Origin: Hymenobacter sp. BT188
GTDB lineage: Bacteria; Bacteroidota; Bacteroidia; Cytophagales; Hymenobacteraceae
DNA length: 64,000 bases
Assembly (NCBI RefSeq): GCF_014333585.1
Contig: NZ_JACSCW010000004.1
Location: forward strand, 248,001-312,000
Reading direction: 5' to 3'
Both the position numbers and the translations under genes were made by a program. This document shows, in pieces, positions 1-9,363 of this stretch; the stretch's first letter is position 1; each line of letters opens with the position of its first letter. The notes under the pieces were generated by a model, which had not been told where the DNA came from, ran no database searches, and was given only the letters and a program-made list of their open reading frames with translations.

Positions 1-680
1 AACTCATCGATCTGCGCGTCGCTCACTGCATTGATAACGGCCACTAAATCGCCAATACCGTAGGTGTTCACGGAGTAGCCAAACTTGATTTCGGCTTCTA
101 CCTTGTCGCCTTCAGTAACGGCTACATAGCGCATGTTGTCGCCGAAGCGGACGAATTTTGCCCCCTGCCAGTCGGCCCAGGCGCAAGCCACGCGAGCCCA
201 CACATTCAGGCTCTGATGCACGGCGGGATCTTGCCAGTGGCCTACTACTACTTTCCGATTCAGGCGCATGCGGGTACCAATGAACCCAAATTCCCGGTCG
301 CCGTGCGCCGATTGGTTGGTGTTCATGAAGTCCATGTCAATGTCTGCCCACGGAATGTCGCGGTTGAACTGGGTGTGCAGGTGGGCCATCGGCTTTTGCA
401 GAATCTTCAGGCCGTTAATCCACATTTTGGCCGGCGAGAAAGTATGCATCCACGCAATCAGGCCCACGCAGTTTTTGGTGGTATTGGCTTCCTGCATGAG
501 CTGAAAAATCTCATCGGGACCAGTTAGTACGGGCTTAAATACGATTTTGATGGGTAGCTCTGTATCCAGCGCAGCAGCAATCTGCTGAGAATGCTGCGCC
601 ACCTGTTCCAGTGTTTCGGGACCGTAGAGGTGTTGGCTACCAGTAATAAACCAAGCTTCGTAGTGGGAAATGTCTAGCAT
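1..680 (-). CDS. araA: L-arabinose isomerase, N-terminal part (cut by window edge)
   Basis: Converts L-arabinose to L-ribulose in the cytoplasm, the first step of arabinose catabolism. About 226 residues are visible, starting [20 protein letters not shown] and continuing past the family segment [18 protein letters not shown], which matches the AraA N-terminal half. AraA is about 500 residues, so the C-terminal half with most catalytic residues lies beyond position 1. The start ATG is at 678-680; no earlier in-frame start gives a better N-terminus. It follows araD on the same strand, but 159 bp with a long inverted repeat (711-803) separates them, so it may be read through or partly attenuated there. 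Family assignment is by recognised sequence and by its place after araB and araD. Confidence 0.93.
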   Translation of the reverse strand, partial: MLDISHYEAWFITGSQHLYGPETLEQVAQHSQQIAAALDTELPIKIVFKPVLTGPDEIFQLMQEANTTKNCVGLIAWMHTFSPAKMWINGLKILQKPMAHLHTQFNRDIPWADIDMDFMNTNQSAHGDREFGFIGTRMRLNRKVVVGHWQDPAVHQSLNVWARVACAWADWQGAKFVRFGDNMRYVAVTEGDKVEAEIKFGYSVNTYGIGDLVAVINAVSDAQIDE

Positions 681-710
681 GATGGGAGAAAGAAATGTCA
701 GAAGTTTCTT

Positions 711-803
711 GTCATGCTGAGCTTGTCGAAGCATCTCTACCGCTTCGTTGCAATACTAATAATTGCTAATGCGGTAGAGATGCTTCGACAAGCTCAGCAT
801 GAC
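711..803. repeat. Long inverted repeat between araD and araA
   Basis: Arms 711-743 and 771-803 are 33 bp and perfectly complementary; the loop is 27 bp. The arm begins GTCATGCTGAGCTTGTCGAA and continues with GCATCTCTACCGC. It belongs to the same kind of intergenic palindrome seen at 25138-25243, 26686-26792 and 35927-36028, which share GTCATnCnGA at the outer end. In transcribed RNA it would form a very stable hairpin between araD and araA. No run of T follows, so it is not a standard terminator. Confidence 0.9.
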
Positions 804-839
804 GGTCTAGTTGTTCATAGTTTGTGTTAAGACAGCAGC

Positions 840-1541
840 CTATAACTGTCCGTAATAGGAATTCACGCCGTGTTTGCGGTCGTAGTGTTTCTGAATCAAG
901 GCGTCTTTCAGGCGCGGAACATCGGGGCGCAGCGTGCAGCTCAGGTAGGCCATGCGGGCCACTTCTTCCAGCACAGCGCTGTTGTAAACCGCTTTTTCCA
1001 CGGTTTTTCCCCAGGTGAAGGGCGCGTGGTTGCTGAGCAGCACCATTTCTACCTCAGTGGGAGAGAGGCCACGGCGTTGAAACTCGTTGAGAATCTGCCA
1101 GCCGGTTTGATGCTCATAGTCGCCGGCAATCATGGCGTCGGCCATGGGCGGAGCGCAGGGAATATCGGCAGTCAGGTGGTCAGCGTGAGTAGTGCCCAGA
1201 ATGGGAATATCCAGCTGAGCCTGCGCCCAGGAAGTGGCATAGGTGGAATGCGTGTGCACAATGCCGCCAATGTAGTCCCAGTGGTTGAAGAGGACGGCGT
1301 GTGTTTTGGTATCCGACGAGGGTCGCTTATCACCTTCCACAACTTTGCCCCCCAGACTCATAATTACGATGTCTTCGGGCCTCAATGTGTCATAAGGCAC
1401 GCCGCTGGGCTTGATGGCAAATACGCCCTGTTCCCGGTCGACTACGCTGGCGTTGCCGAAGGTGAACAGCACCAGCCCCAGCTTAGGCAGCTGCATATTG
1501 GCCTCGTAGCAGGCCTGTTTCAAATCCTGGTATTGACTCAT
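840..1541 (-). CDS. araD: L-ribulose-5-phosphate 4-epimerase
   Basis: Interconverts L-ribulose 5-phosphate and D-xylulose 5-phosphate, delivering arabinose carbon to the pentose phosphate pathway. It is 233 residues, the usual length for the family (class II aldolase fold). The zinc ligands are visible as HTHST with H96 and H98 and the later His in LSNHAPFTWG (H172); D77 in RPSSDTKTH matches the conserved Asp. Its ATG overlaps the araB stop by 4 bp (1538-1541, ATGA), which implies translational coupling. It is the third gene of a mutarotase-araB-araD-araA unit on the minus strand. Confidence 0.95.
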   Translation of the reverse strand: MSQYQDLKQACYEANMQLPKLGLVLFTFGNASVVDREQGVFAIKPSGVPYDTLRPEDIVIMSLGGKVVEGDKRPSSDTKTHAVLFNHWDYIGGIVHTHSTYATSWAQAQLDIPILGTTHADHLTADIPCAPPMADAMIAGDYEHQTGWQILNEFQRRGLSPTEVEMVLLSNHAPFTWGKTVEKAVYNSAVLEEVARMAYLSCTLRPDVPRLKDALIQKHYDRKHGVNSYYGQL

Positions 1542-3295
1542 GCGTTGGCGGTAATGATATGTTCAGCATCCCGGGACTCGGCGGGCTCAGGTACGGTATT
1601 TTTGCCCCCCAGCGTCACCGACTCCACAAATTGACCGAAGGTTTTGTACTCATTATAGCGGCGCTGATAGTCGGCCACGCGCGCTGGATTTGGTTCGTAG
1701 GTTTCGGCAAAGCCGCTGCCCATTACTTTTTGTGCAGTCAGCACGTCGGGGTGCACGCCGGCGGCAACGGCAGCGTACATAGCCGAGCCGAGGGCCGGAG
1801 CCTGCTCAGAAGTTGCAATCTTAATGGGCCGGTCAAGCACATCGGCCAGAGTCTGCATTACGAATTGCGACTTTTTCGCCACGCCGCCGATACCGATTAC
1901 CTGCTTAATGGGAATGCCTTCCTGCTCGAAGCGCTCTACAATTTGCTTGGAGCCGTAGCAGATGGCTTCTACCAGCGCCCGAAAGATCTGGGGGGCATTT
2001 GTGCCCATGGTTAAACCCATGATGGCGCCTTTCAGCGCTTGGTTGGCATCCGGTGTGCGGCGGCCGTTTACCCAGTCCAGCGCCAGCACGGCCGACTCTT
2101 CGGGGTCAACTTCAGCGGCGGCTTTGGCTAGCTCCACGAGCAGCTTATCGCTCATTTCCTGCCGCAGAGCTTTCTGCTGCTCAGTTGTCAAAACCGTGGA
2201 TGAGCCTAGCAGAGTTTGCAGGGGCCACTCGATAATCTGCCGGAACCAGGCCAGCAAATCGCCAAAGGCCGACTGCCCCGCTTCCAGGCCCAGCATGCCC
2301 GGTATTACGGAGCCATCTACCTGACCGCAAATGCCTTGCACGAGCTTGTCGCCTACTTCGGCCGTGGGGGCTACCACGATGTCGCAGGTAGAAGTACCCA
2401 TCACTTTCACCATCGAATACGCCTCAATCTCGCCGGCCACGGCACCCGCGTGGGCATCAAATGAGCCGACTGCCACTACTGTGTTTGTGGTCAGGCCCAG
2501 GCGCGTTGCCCACTCTTCCGATAGGTTACCGGCAACTTGATCAGCGGTGAAGGTGTCCTGGTATAAGTGTCCGCGCAGCAACGTTAGCTTGGGCTCCAGG
2601 TGAATGATAAACTGCTCAAGCGGCAGACCACCCCAGCTCTCATGCCACAGGGCCTTGTGACCAGCAGCGCAGCGGCTACGCTTAAAGTCATGCAAATTGC
2701 CCCCCGTGAGCTGTAGCGTCACCCAGTCGCAATGCTCCATCCAGGAGTAGGCAGCTTGAGCCACGGCCTCATCCTCGCGGACCACGTGCATGATCTTGGC
2801 CCAAAACCACTCCGAGGAGTAAATGCCACCTTCGTACTTGGTGTAATCTTCGCCGCCCCAGGTGCGGGCTTTGTGGTTGATTTCGGCTGCTTCTTCAAGG
2901 GCCGTGTGGTCTTTCCAGAGCACAAACATGGCGTTGGGGTTTTCCTCAAAGCCAGGCGTCATAGCCAGGGCAGCACCATGCTCGTCAACGGCGCAGGGCG
3001 TAGAGCCGGTGGTATCCACAGCTATTCCTACGATTTGCTCGGCGGGTACCTTCTGGGCTACCTGACGGATAGTCGTTTCCAGCCCTTCAAGATAATCCAG
3101 CGGGTGCTGGCGAAACTGGTTGCGGGCGGGCTTGCAGTAGAGCAGCTTTTTCCAGCGGGCATAGTAGTGCACAGCCTGGGCCACCTCGGCGCCAGTGCGG
3201 GCATTTACCAGCAAAGCACGCACGGAATCGGTGCCATAATCGACCCCGATAACATAAGCTTCGGCCCCAAAATCAATCGATTGTGAATCTTGCAC
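1538..3295 (-). CDS. araB: Ribulokinase
   Basis: Phosphorylates L-ribulose with ATP. The 585-residue protein is an FGGY-family kinase: N-terminal phosphate-binding segment YVIGVDYGTDSVRALLV at 14-30, second segment GIAVDTTGSTPCAVD near 90-104, likely catalytic Asp D280 in GSFDAHAGA, and a C-terminal adenosine-binding segment GIGGVAKKSQF at 468-478. The length fits AraB rather than xylulokinase or glycerol kinase (about 500), and the araD overlap supports it. The first codons contain AATCAATCGATTGTGA (3271-3286), which matches one half of the operator found elsewhere in the window; whether it is bound is unknown. Confidence 0.95.
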   Translation of the reverse strand: MQDSQSIDFGAEAYVIGVDYGTDSVRALLVNARTGAEVAQAVHYYARWKKLLYCKPARNQFRQHPLDYLEGLETTIRQVAQKVPAEQIVGIAVDTTGSTPCAVDEHGAALAMTPGFEENPNAMFVLWKDHTALEEAAEINHKARTWGGEDYTKYEGGIYSSEWFWAKIMHVVREDEAVAQAAYSWMEHCDWVTLQLTGGNLHDFKRSRCAAGHKALWHESWGGLPLEQFIIHLEPKLTLLRGHLYQDTFTADQVAGNLSEEWATRLGLTTNTVVAVGSFDAHAGAVAGEIEAYSMVKVMGTSTCDIVVAPTAEVGDKLVQGICGQVDGSVIPGMLGLEAGQSAFGDLLAWFRQIIEWPLQTLLGSSTVLTTEQQKALRQEMSDKLLVELAKAAAEVDPEESAVLALDWVNGRRTPDANQALKGAIMGLTMGTNAPQIFRALVEAICYGSKQIVERFEQEGIPIKQVIGIGGVAKKSQFVMQTLADVLDRPIKIATSEQAPALGSAMYAAVAAGVHPDVLTAQKVMGSGFAETYEPNPARVADYQRRYNEYKTFGQFVESVTLGGKNTVPEPAESRDAEHIITANA

Positions 3296-3339
3296 GATAG
3301 AAATAAAGAAGTCGTTTCGGGTTTGTTAATGAGTCAGAA

Positions 3340-4542
3340 TTACTTGCGCACCCCAAATTGGTGCACCGTCGAGGAGCGCAGGGTTTCGCCTGGCTTCAGG
3401 ATGGTATTCGGGAACTTAGGCTGGTTAGGCGAATCGGGGAAATGCTGCGTTTCCAGGCAGAAGCCTGCATTCTTCACGTATTTGGTGCCGCCTTTGCCAG
3501 TGAGAGTGCCATCGAGGAAATTGCCGGTATAAAACTGCACGCCGGGCTGGTCAGTAGTTATAGTCATGGTGCGGCCCGAAGTGGGTTCGTACACCAAAGC
3601 GGCCTGATGCATGCCGCTGCCGGTACCTTTCAGCACCCAGTTGTGGTCGTAGCCGCCTTCCACTTGCCCAATCCGCTCCCCGATGGCATGGGGCGTGGTA
3701 AAGTCGAAAGGAGTGCCTGTTACGGGGCGCAGCTCGCCGGTCGGAATCAGGCCGGCATCTACTACCGTGTAGCGGTCGGCATTCAGGGTTACCTGATGAC
3801 TCAGGATATCCTTGGCTGTGCCGTGATTGAGGTTGAAATAGCTATGGTTAGTGAGGTTGACGGGCGTGGCCTTGTCCGTGGTGGCCGTGTAGTCGATGCG
3901 GAGCGCGTCGTCGTTGGTGAGCGTGTACACTACCTGCACATTGAGGTTGCCGGGGTAGCCTTCTTCGCCGTCTTTGCTGGTGTAGGTTAGCGTTAGGTTT
4001 TGGCCGTCGGCTGAGCTGCCGGGCTGAGCTTGCCACACTACTTTATCAAAGCCTTTCACGCCGCCGTGCAGGTGGTTTGCGCCGTTGTTCGTGGCCAACT
4101 TATACTCCTTGCCATCCAACGTAAATTTGCCCCCCTTGATGCGGTTGCCGTAGCGCCCGATCAGTGCGCCGAAATAAGGACCCGATTTAACATACTCCGG
4201 GCTCTGGTAACCGCTCACGTTGTCGAAACCCAGCACGATGTCACCCAGTTTGCCGCTTTTGTCCGGCACTAGTAGGCTGGTGAGCGTGCCACCGTAGTTG
4301 GTGATTTTAGCTTGCAGTCCGTGGGAGTTGGTGAGGGTGTAGAGTTGGACTTCCGTCCCGTCGGTCGTTTTGCCGAAGGAAGTAGCGGTTGGGGTCATAG
4401 CGGTGGAGGCTGTTTGGGTAGAGTCAGCGGCAGCGCCGGAGGTGGCGTTTTCACTAGTGGTGGGTTGCTGGTTGCAGGCTACGAGAAGTAGCACGCCGGC
4501 CAGGTTTCCGCCTAGCAAAGAGATACGGGAAAAAGATGTCAT
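3340..4542 (-). CDS. Aldose 1-epimerase (mutarotase), lipoprotein
   Basis: Interconverts alpha and beta anomers of aldoses, here probably L-arabinose before isomerisation. It is 400 residues with a lipoprotein signal (LLLVAC, Cys23), then a Ser/Thr/Ala-rich linker to about residue 55, then the GalM fold. Family residues are visible: ANHLHGG at 155-161, NHSYFNL with H233 and CLETQHFPDSP with E364, the His/Glu pair used for catalysis. The lipobox places it in the envelope, unlike cytoplasmic GalM. It is the first gene of the operon with araB 44 bp downstream. An operator-like palindrome lies about 230 bp upstream at 4773-4788. Confidence 0.92.
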   Translation of the reverse strand: MTSFSRISLLGGNLAGVLLLVACNQQPTTSENATSGAAADSTQTASTAMTPTATSFGKTTDGTEVQLYTLTNSHGLQAKITNYGGTLTSLLVPDKSGKLGDIVLGFDNVSGYQSPEYVKSGPYFGALIGRYGNRIKGGKFTLDGKEYKLATNNGANHLHGGVKGFDKVVWQAQPGSSADGQNLTLTYTSKDGEEGYPGNLNVQVVYTLTNDDALRIDYTATTDKATPVNLTNHSYFNLNHGTAKDILSHQVTLNADRYTVVDAGLIPTGELRPVTGTPFDFTTPHAIGERIGQVEGGYDHNWVLKGTGSGMHQAALVYEPTSGRTMTITTDQPGVQFYTGNFLDGTLTGKGGTKYVKNAGFCLETQHFPDSPNQPKFPNTILKPGETLRSSTVHQFGVRK

Positions 4543-4772
4543 GGCAGGGAGAAAGAGAGGCTTTAAGTGGTCAATAACCGTGAGTGGAAGGCCAACAAGG
4601 GAGTAGGAAGATTGGTCAAACCGGCTAAGAAAGTAGCACTTCGACGACGAAAGTTTACTACTAAATAGTTAGAGGTAAATCTTTTGAGACAATCAGATAA
4701 GTAAAAATGAAGGGTAGCGCCAGTAGTAAAATCTCCAGATTTGGTATGTAAAGTAGAAAGACTTCCTGAATT

Positions 4773-4788
4773 ACACAATCGTTTGTGT
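4773..4788. promoter_or_regulatory. LacI-type operator upstream of the galM-araBDA operon
   Basis: The 16 bp ACACAATCGTTTGTGT is a palindrome centred on CG with one mismatched pair (AATC versus AAAC). The same pattern occurs at 12574-12589, 12600-12615 and 63044-63059, each upstream of sugar genes. Even-length palindromes centred on CG with CAAnCG...CGnTTG arms are typical of LacI/GalR-family repressors; that assignment is an inference. It sits in the 274 bp AT-rich gap between the endo-arabinanase gene and the mutarotase gene. Confidence 0.65.
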
Positions 4789-4816
4789 CTCTTACATGCT
4801 ACTTCATTGCTTCAGC

Positions 4817-6538
4817 TCACTCAACTGTAATCTTCTGATTTAGCAGTTTGCCATCCTGCTGCACCTGCACTAAGTAGACGCCCGGCGCCAACGCGGCCTC
4901 CACAGCTACCTTGCTCTGCTGGGGGGCAAATTTGCGTTGATACATTAATCGGCCCTGCAAATTGAAGATATGTATGAGTACGGCGCCACCTGTTTTTTTG
5001 CCCCCCAGCTCTACCGTAAAGCTGCCCCGGATAGCCGGAATAGGGTAGATGCTGACTTCCGTTAGGAGCGCCGGAGCATGGGTAGCGGTAAGCGTGCCGG
5101 GGGCGGCCAGCGTCCAGCGTTGGCAAGCACACTCATTATAGTCCCAAAGGCCCAGTTGCAGACCAACTACGGTCGAGGCGTTGGGCACTTCTACTACCCG
5201 GTTGCCATTCACAGATGCGAAGACATACGTGCCGTCGTTGGCCCGCTCAATGCGAAATTTCTGGCAGGCCAGGCCATTGTCGGCAAATAGCTGAAGCTTG
5301 GCGCCAGCGTCGGGGGAGCAGCCCGATACATCGGCGGCGAGGCTGCCCAGCGCAGTCTTAATTTTGTATTCGCCGTTGCCCAGTGCAGTGAAGTCCCATT
5401 GCTGGCATGTTAGGCCGGTCTTCGTGCCCTGCGCAATCATCTGGCCCGATACGCCGGTGCAGCCCCAAGCATCCCAGACCAAGCCGCTGTTTTTGTTGGC
5501 GATTTCGTAGCGCCCCGGCTTCACCCAGTCGCGGCTGATGACGGGCCAATCGGTGGCATCCCAGGTCAGGTTAGCCAGCCCAAGCTTCGGCACGCCGTTA
5601 TCATCCCGATCATAATAGTGGTGCGAAACATAGCTGACGCCACCTTCTTCAAGTACCCCAATGTGGCCCGGCCCAATGTAGCGGCCCGAGGAATTGAGCA
5701 CGGTGGTGCCGCCGTTGTTATTCAGGTCCACGCCATTCTTATCCAGGAAAGGACCAGAAGGCGAAGCCGACCTGCCCACCTGCGCGAAATAGGTGCTATT
5801 TGCCCCCCGGCAGCAGGCGCCGCGGTTAATGAATAAGTAGTAAAAGTTGCCGTGACGCATGATGTGGGCGGCCTCTACATCGCCATTGGCAATGCTAAAC
5901 TCAGGCGTGCCTAGCAGCTTGCCCGTAGCCGGATTCAGCTGCGTAGTGCGCAGACCGCCGAAAAAGGAGCCGTAGCTAAGCCACACATTGTTGTTGGCGT
6001 CGCGGAATACGGCCGGATCAATGGCGTTCACGCTACTATTACTGCTCGTCGAAATCACCTCGCCCTGATCTACCCAGCGGTAGTTGGGGCTGCTAGGGTC
6101 CAGGGTTACGTTGGTGACTAAACCAATGGCGGAGACCTTGGAGCCAAACGTGGAGCAGGAGTAATAAAGGTAAAATTTACCGTTCATGAAAAAGCACTCC
6201 GGCGCCCAGAAATTCCCCTGAAAACCGGGCACCTTCGTGTTGATCCAGCTCGGATACGCATTATTGACAAACACCTCCCGCGGACTAGGCGTCCAGTTGA
6301 TCAGGTCCGTAGACGACATACTGTAAATGCCTTGCCCCGTGGCGAAAATCCAGTAACGGTTGCCGTCTTTGATAATCGTGGATGGGTCATGCACGCCCGT
6401 AAGCCCCTGCAAAGCATAGGCGTTAGTGCTGAATAACCCGGACAGCACCAACAGCAGCAAGCCAAGCCAGAGCCGCGAAGTTGACGGTTGCTTAACTGCC
6501 AGGTTGGTCTGGGGGGCAAATTGTAGAGGTAAAGGCAT
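4817..6538 (-). CDS. Secreted GH43 endo-1,5-alpha-L-arabinanase with ricin-type domain and T9SS tail
   Basis: Predicted to cut arabinan backbones outside the cell or at the cell surface. Of 573 residues, about 1-42 form a signal peptide, 45-335 a GH43 five-blade propeller, 341-478 a ricin B-type beta-trefoil (repeated CQQW, CQKF, CQRW), and about 492-573 a T9SS type A sorting domain (begins VSIYPIPA, ends LLNQKITVE). The GH43 carboxylates are visible: D51 in VHDPS, D174 in AIDPAVF and E222 in DVEAAH. HDPS, WAPE and SYGSFFGG are typical of arabinanases. The SusC/SusD pair upstream and arabinose genes downstream fit. Chain-internal versus exo action is inferred from family resemblance. Confidence 0.9.
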   Translation of the reverse strand: MPLPLQFAPQTNLAVKQPSTSRLWLGLLLLVLSGLFSTNAYALQGLTGVHDPSTIIKDGNRYWIFATGQGIYSMSSTDLINWTPSPREVFVNNAYPSWINTKVPGFQGNFWAPECFFMNGKFYLYYSCSTFGSKVSAIGLVTNVTLDPSSPNYRWVDQGEVISTSSNSSVNAIDPAVFRDANNNVWLSYGSFFGGLRTTQLNPATGKLLGTPEFSIANGDVEAAHIMRHGNFYYLFINRGACCRGANSTYFAQVGRSASPSGPFLDKNGVDLNNNGGTTVLNSSGRYIGPGHIGVLEEGGVSYVSHHYYDRDDNGVPKLGLANLTWDATDWPVISRDWVKPGRYEIANKNSGLVWDAWGCTGVSGQMIAQGTKTGLTCQQWDFTALGNGEYKIKTALGSLAADVSGCSPDAGAKLQLFADNGLACQKFRIERANDGTYVFASVNGNRVVEVPNASTVVGLQLGLWDYNECACQRWTLAAPGTLTATHAPALLTEVSIYPIPAIRGSFTVELGGKKTGGAVLIHIFNLQGRLMYQRKFAPQQSKVAVEAALAPGVYLVQVQQDGKLLNQKITVE

Positions 6539-6575
6539 AACGGGCAGGATTTAAAAGAATAGGGAATGATGAGAT

Positions 6576-7649
6576 CTACTCACCACCGGGCTTCGTGAGG
6601 GGGGTATTAATAGCTACCGGAGTTCCGAAATTGGGAGTGCCGTCGGCGTTCCAGGTAAACTTCTGCATGCGTGGATTTCGCTTCTCTACGCAACCCTCGC
6701 CGGGGTTGGAGTTAGCGTGATAAATCAGCCAATCTTCTTGTCCATCTTTCGACTTGAAAAAGCCATTGTGGCCGGTGGCAAAAGCGCGATTAACGGGGCT
6801 CTGGGTAAAGACTGGTTTGCTTGACTTCGTCCAGGAAGCGGGGAGCATGGGGTCAGCCGTAGCCGTGGATGTCAGCATGCCTAGCGCATAGGAATCGGTG
6901 CCGCAAAAGCTGGCCGAGTACACCAGAAACGTCTTGTTGTCGTGCTTGATAATTTCGGGCCCTTCGTTTACGTAGGGCGGGCCCACGTTTTCCCACGGAT
7001 GCTCGGGGCTCGAAAGCTCCACCCGAGGCCCCGTCAGCGTCCAGGGGTTGCTCATCTTAGAGATATAAAGCCGCTGAATGCCATTCACACCATCGTGCCC
7101 CGACCAGATGAAGTAGCGCTTGTTATTCTGCTCTAGCACGGTACCGTCAATGGCCCAAAAGTCGGCATTGGGATTATAGACGCGGCCTTTATTAATCCAG
7201 GTTCCGGTAGTTGGATCGGCGGCGCTATTTTCCAGTACCCACGTGCGCTGCAGGCCCAAGTTGGTGCCTGCCGGACCCGCTGAATAGTATACGTACCACT
7301 TCCCATCTAAGAAATAAAGCTCTGGAGCCCATAAGTTGCCGCCTGCTGGACTGTTCGCCTCGGGCCGCCAAATGGTAGTGCTATTTGCCAGCGACAGGTC
7401 CGACATCTTGGCCGTTTTCCAGATGCGCAGATCCGTGTACGTGGTGTTCATGTAATAATAAAACCCATCCTTCTGGGCCACCCACGGATCGGCACCCGAG
7501 GGCAGCAAAGGGTTAGTAAAGGTGTTGTCAGGTGCCGGTGGGGTAGTGGGTTGGGTAACAGGAGAGAGGGCGGGTGCGGCCTTTTCCTTGCCGCAGGCAA
7601 CAGCTAGCACTATGCAAACTATAAGCAGCCAGCGCGACCCAGAATGCAT
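6576..7649 (-). CDS. GH43 arabinofuranosidase/arabinanase, lipoprotein
   Basis: Likely releases arabinose or short arabino-oligosaccharides at the cell envelope. I chose the ATG at 7649 because it gives a clean lipoprotein signal, MHSGSRWLLIVCIVLAVAC, with Cys19; an ATG at 7685 would add 12 residues. The 357-residue protein has a Pro/Thr linker to about residue 40 and a single GH43 propeller. The three acidic residues are D54 in GADPWV, D168 in WAIDGTV and E229 in VNEGPE. There is no lectin or T9SS domain, so it differs in location from the neighbour at 4817-6538, which lies 37 bp downstream. Exact linkage specificity cannot be read from sequence. Confidence 0.88.
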   Translation of the reverse strand: MHSGSRWLLIVCIVLAVACGKEKAAPALSPVTQPTTPPAPDNTFTNPLLPSGADPWVAQKDGFYYYMNTTYTDLRIWKTAKMSDLSLANSTTIWRPEANSPAGGNLWAPELYFLDGKWYVYYSAGPAGTNLGLQRTWVLENSAADPTTGTWINKGRVYNPNADFWAIDGTVLEQNNKRYFIWSGHDGVNGIQRLYISKMSNPWTLTGPRVELSSPEHPWENVGPPYVNEGPEIIKHDNKTFLVYSASFCGTDSYALGMLTSTATADPMLPASWTKSSKPVFTQSPVNRAFATGHNGFFKSKDGQEDWLIYHANSNPGEGCVEKRNPRMQKFTWNADGTPNFGTPVAINTPLTKPGGE

Positions 7650-7770
7650 AAGCTGTTGGAAAGGCTGGGGGGCAAAATCACGCATAGCAACACCATTAGT
7701 AAGTACCTGACGAAAACAGCCGCTCCAGCTGGGGCCGGAGCGGCTGTATGTCTATCGATTAATCAATCGG

Positions 7771-9300
7771 TTAGTAGCCAGGATTCTGTTTTAGATTAGG
7801 GTCAATACCAAGGTCACGCCGTGGTATTGGCAGTAGCTTAGAGACACCCAGACGGAAGTTATTGAAGTCCGTATCTCGCGTTTTCAACTCATCAATGCCA
7901 GCTTGGTTGTCCATCAGGCCCCAGCGAAGAATATCGAACCAGCGGGTACCTTCGCCAGCCAGCTCTTTCGCCCGTTCCATATAGATAGCCTGGAGCATAG
8001 ACTCGCGTGTGAAGGTGCCAGTTAGCGGTCTCAGGTCTACGCGGGCGCGTACTCTGTTAACGAGTGGCAGCGCTGCACTTACCTGATTGAGTTGGGCGAG
8101 AGCTTCGGCTTGCATCAAGAGTACATCGGCGTAGCGAATAACGCGGTGGTTGATGCCCGATGAAAAGTTCTCATCAGTGCGGGTGCGGTCATTCAGATAC
8201 TTGCGCCAGTACTGCTGGTTCGGGTTCCAGTTCCATTGCTGGAAGGTGCGGCCGTAGAATACATCCGGGTTGCCAGCGTGAATGATGCTGATGTCGCGCC
8301 GAGGATCGATTCTGTGTCTGGTTGTGCTGCCTGGGGCAAACGATACTGTGGAGTCGGTATAGGCGTTGAGCAACCAGCGGCGGGGCTGCACGTCGGCAAA
8401 CGTCGGACCGGGAGGGCCGAAGAAGTTGGGACGGTCGTGGCTTTCCGAAGCAGAGCCGTTGTCCTGGCCTTGGCCTACTTCTAGCACAGCACCCGTAAAC
8501 TGTACCTCAAACACCGACTCGCGGTTATTCTCGTTCCTGTCGGTGAAGTTGTCAAGGTAGTTGGGTACCAAATCATATTGGTTTGAAGCCGCTATTTGAG
8601 TGAACAAAGCAGAAGCCTCTGCCCACTTACGCTGCTGCATATACACTTTGGCGAGCAGTGCCTGCGCCGCGCCCTTGGTAGCACGACCTTTTTGGTCGTC
8701 GTTATATGAAAGAGGTAGGTCCGGAATTGCACTCTGTAAATCGGCAATCATCTGCGCCTCCGTTTCGGCCTGCGTCACCTGAGGCGCCCGTGCATTCACG
8801 TCGTTAGGCTCTTCCAGGATTAGGGGCACATTACCGAAGAAGTACGCCATATCGAAGTACGACAGGGCCCGTATGAACTTGGCTTCGGCAACCAGCTGCT
8901 TTTTCAGCGTCTCGTCCATAGTAATACCGGGCACCCGCCCGATTACCTGATTCGTACGGTAAATCGTACGGTAGTAATCATTCCAAGCAAACGACGAGAT
9001 AAAGAAGTCTACATCGGGCTGGATGAAGCGCGTAAAGTCGGCCAGCGCCACAAATGGGCTAGCACTAAACGACTCATCGGAGCGATGCGCCATGAAGTGC
9101 CAGCTGCGGTAGTACACAGCAAACTGCTGGAGACCAGAGTAAGCGGCATATACTCCTTTAACAGCATCAGTCTCGTTTTGCCAGAAGTTGTCCTTTGTAG
9201 GAGCGTTGGGATTGCTCTGATCCAGCAGGTCCTTCTCGCATGCTGTGGTCATCAAGAGACCACCCGCGAGCAGAAGAGTAAGTAGTTTATTGCTTTTCAT
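7771..9300 (-). CDS. SusD/RagB-family glycan-binding lipoprotein (arabinan locus)
   Basis: Surface lipoprotein expected to bind arabinan oligosaccharides and close over the partner SusC channel. It is 509 residues with lipobox MTTAC (Cys21), the SusD N-terminal segment after it (DNFWQNETDAVKGVYAAYS), TPR-like helices including GRATKGAAQALLAKVYMQ, and the common C-terminal ending LLPIPRRDLGIDPNLKQNPGY. It lies 63 bp downstream of the SusC gene and upstream of the two GH43 genes. Substrate is inferred from the neighbours. Confidence 0.95.
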   Translation of the reverse strand: MKSNKLLTLLLAGGLLMTTACEKDLLDQSNPNAPTKDNFWQNETDAVKGVYAAYSGLQQFAVYYRSWHFMAHRSDESFSASPFVALADFTRFIQPDVDFFISSFAWNDYYRTIYRTNQVIGRVPGITMDETLKKQLVAEAKFIRALSYFDMAYFFGNVPLILEEPNDVNARAPQVTQAETEAQMIADLQSAIPDLPLSYNDDQKGRATKGAAQALLAKVYMQQRKWAEASALFTQIAASNQYDLVPNYLDNFTDRNENNRESVFEVQFTGAVLEVGQGQDNGSASESHDRPNFFGPPGPTFADVQPRRWLLNAYTDSTVSFAPGSTTRHRIDPRRDISIIHAGNPDVFYGRTFQQWNWNPNQQYWRKYLNDRTRTDENFSSGINHRVIRYADVLLMQAEALAQLNQVSAALPLVNRVRARVDLRPLTGTFTRESMLQAIYMERAKELAGEGTRWFDILRWGLMDNQAGIDELKTRDTDFNNFRLGVSKLLPIPRRDLGIDPNLKQNPGY

Positions 9301-9363
9301 CTAAGTAGAGAAAACGATTTGGGTGGGGCAGTAGCTAAAAAGCATCTACTACCCCGTCGTGAT

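Noticed and set aside
870..1634. 254-codon plus-strand open frame opposite araD
   Set aside because: It lies antisense to araD in a GC-rich gene with conserved motifs, and its product has no recognisable domain.
3271..3286. AATCAATCGATTGTGA in the first codons of araB as a further operator
   Set aside because: Only one half fits the pattern and it lies inside a gene; kept as a note in the araB entry, not as a site.
4563..4778. 71-codon minus-strand open frame in the leader of the galM-araBDA operon
   Set aside because: No domain, no signal peptide, AT-rich and overlapping the operator; more likely leader DNA.
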